Program-made: the position numbers and the translations under genes | Source: Streptomyces hundungensis | Lineage (GTDB): Bacteria > Actinomycetota > Actinomycetes > Streptomycetales > Streptomycetaceae | Length of the DNA: 64,000 bases | Assembly (NCBI RefSeq): GCF_003627815.1 | Contig: NZ_CP032698.1 | Span: forward strand, 4,526,001-4,590,000 | Direction: 5' to 3' | Part shown: positions 9,612 to 17,711 of the stretch, piece by piece | Layout of the letters: each line of letters begins with the position of its first letter | Numbering within the stretch: the stretch's first letter is position 1 | Notes under the pieces: model-generated | What the model saw: the letters and a program-made list of their open reading frames with translations, nothing else | Told to the model about the DNA's origin: nothing | The model's database searches: none

Positions 9612-9833
9612 TCAGTGGCAGGGGAAACCGAGGAGGTGGCGGCCGTCGTGCAGCCACTCGTGCACGGTGGAGCCGGACAGGAGCGAGGTGGCGCCCTGCT
9701 CGGCGCCGACGAAGTAGATCAGGACCAGCATCAGGATGCCGAAGAAGACCGCCCAGGGGGCGATCGCGCCGATCGGCAGCTTGGCGAGTACGGCGGTGGG
9801 CGTGCTGGTCGGCTGGGCGACGGACTGCGCCAT
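9612..9833 (-). CDS. cbtB: CbtB-like cobalt transporter small subunit
   Basis: A 73-residue protein with one membrane helix (APWAVFFGILMLVLIYFVGAEQ at ~25-46, cut here for length) and the family's C-terminal His-rich signature EWLHDGRHLLGFPCH, whose His and Cys residues are the presumed metal ligands. CbtB normally works with the multi-spanning CbtA in cobalt uptake for vitamin B12. No cbtA is seen in the window: downstream are only the 195-bp repeats. GGGAGG precedes the ATG. A cobalamin riboswitch lies upstream, so synthesis should drop when cobalamin is plentiful. Confidence 0.88.
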   Translation of the reverse strand: MAQSVAQPTSTPTAVLAKLPIGAIAPWAVFFGILMLVLIYFVGAEQGATSLLSGSTVHEWLHDGRHLLGFPCH

Positions 9834-9879
9834 GGCAGGACCTCCCGGGGGAACTCGCGTCCCATTTGGTGGTGCACAC

Positions 9880-10009
9880 GACGACGGCTACGGGTCTGAC
9901 TTGCCCGGCGCCCCCCGTCCCCCCGGCGCTCCCGGAGGCGGTGGATCGTGCTGGGCATACAGTGGCGCGACCGTGCCGGAGTCCCACCGGCTTCCGTTCT
10001 GCCGTCGTC
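9880..10009 (-). ncRNA. Cobalamin (B12) riboswitch upstream of cbtB
   Basis: Reading the minus strand, the leader contains the conserved cobalamin aptamer core GAAGCCGGTGGGACTCCGG followed by GGTCGCGCCACTGT (9959-9995) and, 57 bases later, a B12-box-like AAGTCAGACC (9893-9902). The closing P1 stem is visible as a perfect 9-bp pairing of 10001-10009 with 9880-9888 (GACGACGGC/GCCGTCGTC). The aptamer ends 46 bases before the cbtB start with no clear terminator hairpin between, so control is probably at translation initiation. Confidence 0.88.
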
Positions 10010-10161
10010 ATCAACGACGAGAAGGTAGCGCGAAGTACGGATCCGGCCAAGGGCGCACGGAGGGGGCGCGAGCGCGCGTCCGCTGACGGGCAGCCGCCAA
10101 CTACCTTGTCGGCATGGCTAATTGGGGGTGGCTCATTGAGGGTGGCCCATTGGGGAGCGTC

Positions 10162-10731
10162 ATGACATTCCGCTTGGTGTTGGTCTCGCCCGCCTTCAGC
10201 CGCTCGCTGCGTGAGGCGCGGTTCGACGACGGCGCGCCGCTGGAGCCCGCCGGGCTCGCCGCGGCCCGGGCGGCGGCGCCGGGGCTGCACGCCGCCGACC
10301 GGTACCTGGCCTCCCCGACGGCGCGCTGCCGCGAGACCGCGACCGCGCTCGGCGTGGCCGCGCACGACACCGCCGAGCTGGCCGCGCTGGACGTGGGCCG
10401 CTGGCGCGGCCGGACCCTGGCCGAGGTGGGCGCGGCCGAGCCGGAGGCGGTCGGCGCCTGGCTCACCGACCCGGCGGCCGCACCGCACGGCGGCGAACCC
10501 GTACGGGCGCTGTGCGCGAGGGCGACCGCGTGGCTGGCGGCTGCCACGGAGGACGCCGGCCGCACCCTCGCGGTCGTGGAGCCCGAGATCGTACGGGCCC
10601 TGGTGCTGCGGGCGCTGGACGCGCCGGAGTCGGCGTTCTGGCGCATCGACGTACCCCCACTGACAGCGACCGAACTGACCGGCCGCTCCGGCCGCTGGAA
10701 CCTTCGCGCGGGGCGGCCGTTGACCCCGTAG
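10162..10731 (+). CDS. Histidine-phosphatase-fold protein lacking catalytic histidines
   Basis: A 189-residue protein of the histidine phosphatase superfamily fold: the second motif with Arg (SPTARCRETA), the DVGRWRGRTL loop and HGGEPVRAL are recognisable. The N-terminal catalytic RHG is replaced by SPA (LVLVSPAFSRSL), and the second catalytic His, normally in a SHG-type motif, is replaced by EPE (VVEPEIVRAL). It should not form the usual phospho-histidine. Similar proteins accompany cobalt transporter genes in Streptomyces (from memory), and here it diverges from cbtB. ATG at 10162 has GGGGAG upstream; an ATG at 10114 is a weaker alternative. Confidence 0.7.
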   Translation: MTFRLVLVSPAFSRSLREARFDDGAPLEPAGLAAARAAAPGLHAADRYLASPTARCRETATALGVAAHDTAELAALDVGRWRGRTLAEVGAAEPEAVGAWLTDPAAAPHGGEPVRALCARATAWLAAATEDAGRTLAVVEPEIVRALVLRALDAPESAFWRIDVPPLTATELTGRSGRWNLRAGRPLTP

Positions 10732-10801
10732 GAAGAGGGGAGTTGGGGGGGCAGGGACCTCGCCGTGGAACCGGGCTCGGGCGGCCTGTCACTGTGAGGG
10801 C

Positions 10802-11365
10802 GTGACGGAAATCGAGACGGACGACGGACCCGCGGTGGGAGCCCGCCGTACACGCGGGAACCTGTACGCGTACCGGGTACGGGGTCGCGTACGCAGCGCG
10901 GTGGTCCTGTGGGCAGGCGGCCGGGGTGACGAACCCGACCGGGTGTGCACCGCGCCGGACGACGGCCCCGGGCAGGTGCCGGTGTTCGTGACGGTGCGGC
11001 AGGCGCGGATGTACGCGCGCCGACGAGGATGGAAGCCGGCCACGCCTGAGGCCGGCACGCTGGAGCTGCGCCGGATCGAGCACTGGCTGGAGGACCCCCG
11101 CCGCCGAAAGGCCCCGCCGGGCCCGGTCCTGGACGCGTGGAACTTCTTCGAGGACCTCGCCCGAGGCCTCGAAGCGACCACTGCGCTGCCCCGCCAGGGA
11201 CCGGTACACGGGAACGCCTACGAGAAGCTGTTCGCGGGCGAGTGCGCCGCGTGGACTCCCGACGAACAACACGCGGTACGGGAGCTCCTCACGGCCGGCG
11301 TGGAACTGTGGAACTCGTGCCCGGTAGCCGCCAACCCTCGCTCCGTACGCGCGCGCGGCCGGTGA
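10802..11365 (+). CDS. Uncharacterised soluble protein
   Basis: A 187-residue protein without signal peptide or membrane segment and without a domain I recognise. The N-terminal half is basic and beta-like (GNLYAYRVRGRVRSAVVLWA; VPVFVTVRQARMYARRRGW), the C-terminal half helical and Trp-rich (LDAWNFFEDLARGLE; AWTPDEQHAVRELLTAGVEL). Start GTG at 10802 has no strong ribosome site; GAGGGC lies directly in front. It may be a chromosomal neighbour of the accessory block that begins after it. Confidence 0.6.
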   Translation: MTEIETDDGPAVGARRTRGNLYAYRVRGRVRSAVVLWAGGRGDEPDRVCTAPDDGPGQVPVFVTVRQARMYARRRGWKPATPEAGTLELRRIEHWLEDPRRRKAPPGPVLDAWNFFEDLARGLEATTALPRQGPVHGNAYEKLFAGECAAWTPDEQHAVRELLTAGVELWNSCPVAANPRSVRARGR

Positions 11366-11600
11366 CCCGGGCCGCTCGCACCCGAACCACCCCGCCTCAA
11401 CTCCCCAAAGGACGCGCGAAAGGCTCCGTCGCGGCCGGAAAGATTCGCGGCAAAACCACCGCCCCGCCCGCGAACTCGGAATTCAAAATAAGAACGCCCG
11501 CGATGCGTCCGCGCTTTTCCCGCCGTTGCTACGGGTAGCGGAATCGGTACGCATCTCCACCAAACGACCCGGCGGGACGCCCCGTGAGAGGATCGCGGAC

Positions 11601-13058
11601 GTGAAACTGATCGAGAACACCGAGGCACGGCGGGTGGAGGCGCTCAGTGTCCTTGACCCTCTGACCCAGGCTGCCCTGGGGCAGTTCTTCACCCCTGCAC
11701 GAGCCGCCGACCTGATCGCCTCGATGCCTCGCCTGGACGCGCTGAGCAACACCGTGCGCATTCTGGACCCCGGCGCCGGCGTCGGCTCGCTGACCGCCGC
11801 GCTGGTGACCCGACTGCACGAAGAGCGCCCTGACCTGGACGTCCACGTCGTGGCTGTGGATATCGACCCGCAGGTCATGCCCTACCTGCGGGCCACGCTC
11901 GAGGAATGCAGGGCGACCTACGGCACCACGTTCGACCTCGTGCAGGGCGACTACCTCACCGACGATGACGCACTCACCGACGGTGCGTTCGACCTCGTCA
12001 TCGCCAACCCGCCCTATGCGAAGCTCGCCGCGGGCAGTAGGCAACGTAAGCGCACCGCGCAAGACCTGGTCGATGTCAGCAACACTTACGCGGCGTTCTG
12101 GGCCAGGGCCACAGCCGCCCTGGCCCCCGGTGGCCAGATCTCGATCATCGTGCCCCGTTCCTGGGCCAACGGCCCCTACTACCGCGCCTTTCGTCAGTGG
12201 ATGCTCGACCGCACCAGCCTCGATCTCCTCCACATCTTCGAGAGTCGCAACACAGTCTTCGCCGACACCGGCGTCCTCCAGGAAAACGTCATCGTGAAGG
12301 GCACACGGGGCGACCAGGAGTCGCAGGTCGTCCTGTCGGCGTCGGTCGCGCACCACGACGCGCCGCTGCGCCGCACCGTCCCGTTCGACACCGTGGTCCT
12401 GCCAGGGGACCGCGAGCGGTTCGTCCGCTTCGACGAGCCTGTCGTGCCGCCGGCCGTCTCGTTCACCTTGGCGGACCTGGGCCTGGGCGTCAGCACGGGC
12501 AAGGTCGTCGACTTCCGCAACCGCGAACACCTCACCGAAGACCTCAGCGCCGACGGTGTCGTGCCGATGGTCTATCAGGCCAACGTGCGCGGCGGAAAGA
12601 TCGAATGGCCACAGCGCCCCGCGAAAAAGCCGCAGGGTTTCTCCCCCGGCACCGAGGCCGCCCGCAAGCTGCTTCTGCCCGAAGGGCACTACGTCGTCAT
12701 CAAGCGCTTTACCGCGAAGGAGGAGAAGCGGCGCGTGGTCGCGGGCGTCTGTCAGTACGACGGCCCGGTCGCCCTGGACAACAAGACCAACTACCTGCAC
12801 GAGAAGAAGGGGCCCCTCGACCCTCGACTCGCGCACGGGCTGATGCTCTGGCTGAACTCCTCGACGCTCGACGCGATCTTCCGCACCTTCTCCGGCCACA
12901 CCCAGGTCAATGCGGGGGACGTCAAGACGCTCCCCTTCCCCTCCCGCGACGACCTGGTGCGCTTGGCGGAGAACGCCCCGGAATGGCTCCCGGAACAGGC
13001 CAAGCTCGACGCCCTCGTGGCCGACTTGTTCCCCGCTGTCGTAGGCTCCGCCGAATGA
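11601..13058 (+). CDS. Adenine-specific DNA methyltransferase of a type II R-M system (PstI/BsuBI-like)
   Basis: A 485-residue N6-adenine methyltransferase. The SAM-binding motif ILDPGAGVGSL (motif I), a second acidic motif (VVAVDIDPQV) and catalytic NPPYAKL (motif IV) are present, with QFFTPARAADLIA upstream as in gamma-class/Eco57I-like enzymes. The C-terminal ~200 residues should be the target-recognition part. GTG at 11601 follows AGAGGA. Its stop overlaps the restriction gene start (ATGA, 13055), so both are made together. From the partner, the likely target is CTGCAG; this is inferred. The 235 bp before the start hold no gene and are AT-richer around 11470-11490. Confidence 0.88.
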   Translation: MKLIENTEARRVEALSVLDPLTQAALGQFFTPARAADLIASMPRLDALSNTVRILDPGAGVGSLTAALVTRLHEERPDLDVHVVAVDIDPQVMPYLRATLEECRATYGTTFDLVQGDYLTDDDALTDGAFDLVIANPPYAKLAAGSRQRKRTAQDLVDVSNTYAAFWARATAALAPGGQISIIVPRSWANGPYYRAFRQWMLDRTSLDLLHIFESRNTVFADTGVLQENVIVKGTRGDQESQVVLSASVAHHDAPLRRTVPFDTVVLPGDRERFVRFDEPVVPPAVSFTLADLGLGVSTGKVVDFRNREHLTEDLSADGVVPMVYQANVRGGKIEWPQRPAKKPQGFSPGTEAARKLLLPEGHYVVIKRFTAKEEKRRVVAGVCQYDGPVALDNKTNYLHEKKGPLDPRLAHGLMLWLNSSTLDAIFRTFSGHTQVNAGDVKTLPFPSRDDLVRLAENAPEWLPEQAKLDALVADLFPAVVGSAE

Positions 13059-13984
13059 TCAGCGACTTAGCAGCATCCGTCGACAACGCCGGCGTCCTCC
13101 TGCAAGCCTTCGGCTTCGACAAGGTCCGCCGCAACAGCAGGTCCGCCCTGACGGCCCTCGTGCTGCTCGGACTGGAGCCCGGCGAGCCGTGGAACACGGC
13201 GACCAACCCGCGTCTCGGCGTCACGGTAGTCATGGGCCTCATCGCGGAGAGATGGGGCAAGGAGTACGCCCCGAACACGCGCGAGACCTTCCGCAAGCAG
13301 ACGCTCCACCAGTTCGTCGACGCGGGGTTCGCCGAGCACAACTCCGATGCTCCCGAGGGGCGTACGGTCAACTCCCCCAAAAACAACTACCGGATCGCTC
13401 CCGCGGCTCTGTCCGTAGTGCGTCTCTACGGCACCCGTGGGTTCCAGGACGCCCTCGACGCCTGGGTGGCCGAAGCTCCCACCCAGCAGGCCGCCTACAA
13501 GGCCACCCGCGAGATGCAGATGCTCCCGGTCACGCTGCCCGACGGTTCTGTGTTCCGCCTCTCTCCCGGCGGTCAGAACCCCCTGATCCGGGACATGATC
13601 GAGGAGTTCTGTCCTCGCTTCGTCCCCGGCGGGCAGGTGCTCTACCTGGGGGACGCCAAGGATCACCGCTACGACATCCGCCAGGACGACGTCTTCGCAC
13701 GGCTCGGGCTGGCCTTCGACGAGCACGGCAAGAACCCGGATCTCGTGGTCCACGACGAGCGGGGCGGCCGGCTCTTCCTCGTGGAGGCCGTCACTTCGCA
13801 CGGACCGATCGACTTCGGACGGCGTGAGCACCTGAAGAGGCTCTTCGCGACGGACAAGGCGGGGCTGGTGTTCGTGAACTGCTTCCCGGACCGCGCAACG
13901 ATGCGCAAGTGGCTGCCCGACCTCGCATGGGAGACCGAAGCCTGGGTGGCTGACGCGCCCGACCACCTGATCCGCTTCACCTGA
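13055..13984 (+). CDS. PstI/BsuBI-family type II restriction endonuclease
   Basis: A 309-residue protein matching the BsuBI/PstI restriction endonuclease family. An N-terminal winged-helix-like part (NTRETFRKQTLHQFVDAGF, NSPKNNYRIA) is followed by a nuclease core with QVLYLGDAKDHRYDIRQDD, KNPDLVVHDERGGRLFLVEA and VTSHGPIDFGRREHLKRL. PstI and BsuBI cut CTGCAG; the specificity here is inferred from the family. It is coupled by a 4-bp overlap to the methyltransferase and ends about 80 bp from the tRNA-fragment attachment site. Confidence 0.88.
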   Translation: MISDLAASVDNAGVLLQAFGFDKVRRNSRSALTALVLLGLEPGEPWNTATNPRLGVTVVMGLIAERWGKEYAPNTRETFRKQTLHQFVDAGFAEHNSDAPEGRTVNSPKNNYRIAPAALSVVRLYGTRGFQDALDAWVAEAPTQQAAYKATREMQMLPVTLPDGSVFRLSPGGQNPLIRDMIEEFCPRFVPGGQVLYLGDAKDHRYDIRQDDVFARLGLAFDEHGKNPDLVVHDERGGRLFLVEAVTSHGPIDFGRREHLKRLFATDKAGLVFVNCFPDRATMRKWLPDLAWETEAWVADAPDHLIRFT

Positions 13985-14032
13985 TCCACCGGACCGGCTC
14001 GCGCACGCCCGAAATTCGCCTCAGCAACAAAC

Positions 14033-14059
14033 AAACCCCAGGTCGCCGACCTGGGGTTT
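14033..14059 (+). terminator. Hairpin terminator after the restriction gene
   Basis: A perfect 12-bp stem AAACCCCAGGTC/GACCTGGGGTTT with a 3-base loop. A similar hairpin sits at the same distance from the intact tRNA copy at 39852-39878, so this is probably also the original tRNA-side terminator. Confidence 0.75.
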
Positions 14060-14064
14060 CGTAG

Positions 14065-14108
14065 TGGAGCGAGTGACGGGAATCGAACCCGCGCTCTAAG
14101 CTTGGGAA
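14065..14108 (-). repeat. Island attachment repeat: 3' fragment of tRNA-Gly
   Basis: These 44 bp are identical to 39884-39927, the 3' part of the tRNA-Gly(CCC) gene from the anticodon loop through the encoded CCA. Identity stops abruptly at 14109. A tRNA 3' fragment repeated at the far side of accessory DNA is the classic mark of a site-specific integration at a tRNA gene. This copy would be the end distal to the tRNA. Confidence 0.88.
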
Positions 14109-14176
14109 TCATGTGGGGCTCCAGCAGCTAAATGGCGTCTGACCTGCGTAAACAGAGTCCACGAGGTGGGTTCAGG

Positions 14177-14237
14177 GTAGTGGCACGGCACCCCTTGTGA
14201 CCGCTGTTCACCGCCCCGAATGGCATGTAGTGGCACG
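14177..14237. repeat. Direct repeats near the attachment site (possible integrase arm sites)
   Basis: GTAGTGGCACG occurs at 14177-14187 and again at 14227-14237, 50 bp apart, within 130 bp of the tRNA fragment. No coding sequence is evident between 14109 and 14296. Short direct repeats beside an attachment core are typical arm-type binding sites of tyrosine integrases; here this is inference. Confidence 0.45.
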
Positions 14238-14296
14238 AGGGTGCACCCGAGCCTTCTGAGTAGGGGGCGCGTGCTGCTTTGGGCGCTCTGCCGTGG

Positions 14297-15202
14297 TCAG
14301 AACTGTGTCGGGGTCGGTTCTCGGGCCGAATCGCCGGACGATGGGGTGGCGTTGGGGCGCTGGGGCGGGCCGGTACGCCGGTCGTTCGGCGCCGGGTGGG
14401 GAGCCGGAGGATGCCGGTGGACCTGCCGGATCTGGCAGGCGACCAACGCGGTCAGCGAGCCGAGCAACGCCACCGATCCCCACAGGGTGCCCCAGCCGAG
14501 GCCGCCCTGGGAGGTCGGCTTGGTCAGTGAGTCGCCGCCCGCGGCACCCAGCGGCCTGGTCAGGATGAAGGCGAGCCAGAACAGCACGATCCGGTTGGCG
14601 GAGGTGAACCGGTAGGCCGCGAAGATCAGCAGCATGATCGCTGCGATCAAGAGGAAGGCGTTGCGGAATCCCAGCCCGGTGTCGTCGGCCAGCCAGTCAC
14701 CGCTGGAGGTGCCCAGGGTGTTGGAGACGAGGATGGCGATCCAGTACAGGATCTCCCCTGAGCGGCCGGTGATGTTCTCGACGTCGAGGGTCTGCCCGGT
14801 GCGCCACCACATCGCGAACACCCCGGCGAGCAGGCCGGTGAGCAGGATCGTGCCCCAGGCATAGCCGATGCCGTCAGGGGCGCTGCCGTGCCCGAAACCG
14901 CGGTTGAGGAAGTCGGAGATCTCCGTGCCGACCATGCTGGTGCCCAGCACGACGGACCAGTACAGCGCCGGGTGGAAGCCGGCGGCGCGCACCTGGGCGG
15001 TGACCACTGCGGCGAAGAAGGCGAGGAAGAGTGCGGCGGTGGTGGCGTAGCCGAGGCCGAAGGTGATGCCGAGAAGGTCGCCGGAGGTCTCGCCCAGGGT
15101 GACTGCCACCGACTTCAGCAGCCAGAACAGCAGCGTCACTTGGGGCAGTTTGCGAAGGGCGGGGTCGGAGACGGACGATCCCGGTCGGGTGAGGGATTTC
15201 AT
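14297..15202 (-). CDS. COG4705-type membrane protein
   Basis: A ~301-residue protein with about eight membrane helices and two internally similar halves. Each half has an LPQVTLLFWLLKSV or LYWIAILVSNTLG type helix followed by LGETSGDLL or LGTSSGDWL; NRIVLFWLAFILTRPLGAAGGD is the most conserved part. The family (uncharacterised membrane-anchored proteins) has no established function; the repeated S/T-G-D in membrane helices suggests a transporter. The cytoplasmic Pro-rich C-terminus is short. ATG at 15202 or the adjacent GTG at 15205 could start it. A paralogue with a longer tail is at 30167-31441. Confidence 0.8.
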   Translation of the reverse strand: MKSLTRPGSSVSDPALRKLPQVTLLFWLLKSVAVTLGETSGDLLGITFGLGYATTAALFLAFFAAVVTAQVRAAGFHPALYWSVVLGTSMVGTEISDFLNRGFGHGSAPDGIGYAWGTILLTGLLAGVFAMWWRTGQTLDVENITGRSGEILYWIAILVSNTLGTSSGDWLADDTGLGFRNAFLLIAAIMLLIFAAYRFTSANRIVLFWLAFILTRPLGAAGGDSLTKPTSQGGLGWGTLWGSVALLGSLTALVACQIRQVHRHPPAPHPAPNDRRTGPPQRPNATPSSGDSAREPTPTQF

Positions 15203-15410
15203 CACCGGCGAGTGTAGGGACGCCCAGCCTCCGTGCTTCCCCGTCCTGGGGCAATGCCCCGAAGGCCACTCGGACGAGGCGGGCGGTGGTCAAGCGTTCC
15301 CTTCAGCGGCCGGCCGTACTGCGGTCCACCACCGCTGACTGCTGGCGGCCGGGCTGCTCCCGTGCCGGCCATGGGCGTCGAGGCTGCGGGCTGACCGCCG
15401 TGGACTGTTT

Positions 15411-15428
15411 GACTACACCTCTGTAGAC
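15411..15428. promoter_or_regulatory. BlaI-like operator candidate before efeUO
   Basis: GACTACACCTCTGTAGAC is an inverted repeat (GACTACA-N4-TGTAGAC, one mismatch) of the TACA...TGTA type bound by BlaI/MecI/CopY repressors. A BlaI-family gene lies at 21645 in the same island and two related CTAC-N5-GTAG-TAG sites lie at 19419 and 21574; the spacer here is one base longer. Confidence 0.4.
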
Positions 15429-15445
15429 GACTCGCGTGGCCTCCG

Positions 15446-15466
15446 AGTAAGGTATGCCTTCGCTAA
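15446..15466 (+). promoter_or_regulatory. Possible DtxR/DmdR-type iron box before efeUO
   Basis: AGTAAGGTATGCCTTCGCTAAC region: resembles the actinobacterial iron-box pattern TTAGGTTAGGCTAACCTAA in its left half (AAGGTATGCCTT) and ends with CTAA, but the match is imperfect. It lies 39 bp before the chosen start of the iron transporter gene, where iron repression would be expected. Confidence 0.3.
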
Positions 15467-15504
15467 CTGAGGCGAGCGCCTACGCGGGGCTGGGAGAGAA
15501 CGGC

Positions 15505-17667
15505 ATGTGGGACGACGCGTTTCCGAGCTTCTTGATCGGGCTGAGGGAGGGGCTTGAGGCGGGACTGATCGTCTCGATCCTGGTCGCCACACTGGTGCGC
15601 GCCGAGGCCAAGTCCCGCCTGCCCCAGGTGTGGACCGGCGTGCTCGCGGCGGTCGCGCTGGCCATGAGCTTCGGGGCGGTACTCACCTTCTCGGCCGCCA
15701 GCATGTCAGGGACCGCCCAGGAGGCGTTCGGCGGCACCCTCAGCGTGGTCGCCGTCGCCTTCGTCACGGCGATGGTCTTCTGGATGCGCCGCTCAGCGCG
15801 CAGCCTCTCCGGCGAGATCAAGGAGAAGGTCACCGGAGCGCTGGCCATGGGCGCGGGCATGCTCGTCGTCACCTCGTTCCTCGCGGTGGGCCGTGAGGGC
15901 CTGGAGACCGCTCTGTTCCTGTGGACCACGGCCCGCGCGGCCGGCGAGTCCTCGGGTCCGATGCTCGGCGCCGGGATCGGCATCGTCCTCGCCGCCGGCC
16001 TCTGCTGGGGCCTGTACCGCCGGGTGCTGAAGATCAACCTCACCAAGTTCTTCACCGCCACCGGCGCCGTCCTCATCGTCATCGCCGCCGGAGTGCTCGG
16101 CTACGGCCTGCGTGACCTCCAGGAGGGCGGGGTACTGCCCGGCAAGTCCGCGTACGCCGTCGACCTGAGCCAGAGCATCGACCCGGCCGCCTGGTACAGC
16201 ACCCTCGTCCAAGGTGTGTTCAACCTGACGCCGACCATGACCTGGCTCCAGGTCATCGCCTACGTCGGCTATCTCGCCATCGTGATGACGCTGTTCGTAC
16301 GAGGCGTGCGGACGGCGGCCGAGCGGCCCGCCAGGCAGAACAACCCCGCGAAGTCCGCCGAGCCGGCGAGGCCGGTCGAGGTCGCAGGGTCCGCCGAGCC
16401 GGCGAGTCCGGCCAAGGTCGCGGGGTCCGCCGAGCCAGTCGCTGGAGCCGGACCCGCGAAGGCTCCCGCCCCTGAAGCCGACACCGCCGGGCCCGGGGCT
16501 CCCACGCGGCGCCGGCCCGCCTGGGCAGTACCGGTCGCCGTGGTGGCCGTCCCCGCCGTCGTCGCCGGCGCCGTCGTGGCCCTCAGCGGGTCCAAGCCCG
16601 CCGACGCCCAGACCGTCGCGGTCTCTGAGAAGGAGTGCGGCAAGGGATTCAGCGCGCCCAAGCCCGGTCGCCAGACCTTCCAGATGCACAACACCGGCGA
16701 CAAGGCATCCGAGGTTTACCTCATCGACCCGGCGAGCAACGCGGTGTACGGCGAGATCGAGGGCCTGGCCCCCGGCACCACCCGGGACCTCGTCGCCACC
16801 GTCGCGGGCGGCTCGTACGCCTGGCGCTGTGTGCCCACCGGCGGCAAAGCCGTCACCTCCGCCGCCGTACGCGTCAGCGGCGGCGGCGAGGCCAAGGCGG
16901 TCGTGCCGGTCTCCGAGGCCGACCTGGCCACGCCCCTCACCTCGTACAAGCAGTACGTGAACCAGGGTCTGACCACCCTGGTCGCCCAGACCAAGCAGCT
17001 GAGCGACGACATCGCGGGCGGCGACCTGGACGCCGCGCGCACCGACTGGCTCACCGCCCACCGCACCTACGCCTCGCTCGGCGCCGCCTACGGCACCTTC
17101 CAGGACTTCGACAAAAAGATCAACGGACGCACCGCGGGCCTCCCGGACGGTGTGAACGACAAGGGCTTCACGGGTTTCCACCGCGTCGAGTACGGCCTGT
17201 GGCACGGCCAGTCGGCGGGCGACCTCGCCGCTCCCGCGGCGCGCCTCGCCGAGGACGCGGCCGGTCTCCAAAAGGCGTTCCCCACCCAGGACTTCGCCCC
17301 GGGTGATCTCCCGCTGCGCACCCACGAGATCCTGGAGAACACCCTTCAGTTCGAGCTGACCGGCGACGCCGACCAGGGCAGCGGGACCATGCTCGCCACC
17401 GCCGACGCCAATCTCGCCGGCACGCGCGAACTCCTCGGTGTCCTGCGCCCGCTGCTCGCCTCCCGCGACGCCGGGCTCGTGCCGAGGATCGACGGCGACA
17501 TCGACCGCGTACAGAAGCTGCTCGACGCCGCGCACCACGACCAGAGCTGGACCCCGGTCGGTCAACTGGGGGCCGCCGCGCGCGCCCGGCTCAACGGCGC
17601 GACCGGGCAGCTCCTCGAAGACCTGGCCCCGGTGCCGGACCTCCTGGAGATCCGGAAGTCCGCCTGA
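15505..17667 (+). CDS. efeUO: Fused EfeU-EfeO iron uptake protein
   Basis: A 720-residue fusion. Residues 1-~270 are an EfeU/FTR1 permease with seven-helix topology and both REXXE iron motifs (LREGLEAGL and GREGLETAL). A 65-residue Ala/Pro/Glu linker with AEPA-type repeats follows, then one membrane helix (~340-362), a cupredoxin-like EfeO domain (ending near 475, with ECGKGF and WRCVPTGGK) and an M75/imelysin-like EfeO domain with HXXE ([11 protein letters not shown]). In most systems EfeU and EfeO are separate; the linker helix would anchor EfeO outside. ATG at 15505 follows GGGAGA; an ATG 51 bp upstream is less likely. Stop and the next gene's possible ATG overlap. Confidence 0.9.
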   Translation: MWDDAFPSFLIGLREGLEAGLIVSILVATLVRAEAKSRLPQVWTGVLAAVALAMSFGAVLTFSAASMSGTAQEAFGGTLSVVAVAFVTAMVFWMRRSARSLSGEIKEKVTGALAMGAGMLVVTSFLAVGREGLETALFLWTTARAAGESSGPMLGAGIGIVLAAGLCWGLYRRVLKINLTKFFTATGAVLIVIAAGVLGYGLRDLQEGGVLPGKSAYAVDLSQSIDPAAWYSTLVQGVFNLTPTMTWLQVIAYVGYLAIVMTLFVRGVRTAAERPARQNNPAKSAEPARPVEVAGSAEPASPAKVAGSAEPVAGAGPAKAPAPEADTAGPGAPTRRRPAWAVPVAVVAVPAVVAGAVVALSGSKPADAQTVAVSEKECGKGFSAPKPGRQTFQMHNTGDKASEVYLIDPASNAVYGEIEGLAPGTTRDLVATVAGGSYAWRCVPTGGKAVTSAAVRVSGGGEAKAVVPVSEADLATPLTSYKQYVNQGLTTLVAQTKQLSDDIAGGDLDAARTDWLTAHRTYASLGAAYGTFQDFDKKINGRTAGLPDGVNDKGFTGFHRVEYGLWHGQSAGDLAAPAARLAEDAAGLQKAFPTQDFAPGDLPLRTHEILENTLQFELTGDADQGSGTMLATADANLAGTRELLGVLRPLLASRDAGLVPRIDGDIDRVQKLLDAAHHDQSWTPVGQLGAAARARLNGATGQLLEDLAPVPDLLEIRKSA

Positions 17668-17711
17668 TGCACGCCGAACCACGCCCCGCACGCCTGGAAG
17701 GGAACCCCGAC

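Larger units (their letters stand above)
15203..15504. promoter_or_regulatory. Divergent promoter region between COG4705 gene and efeUO
   Basis: 302 bp without a gene. It contains the CTAC-N6-GTAG palindrome at 15411-15428 and the possible iron-regulator site at 15446-15466, both listed separately. No ribosome site or ORF of note is seen besides those of the flanking genes. Confidence 0.4.
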
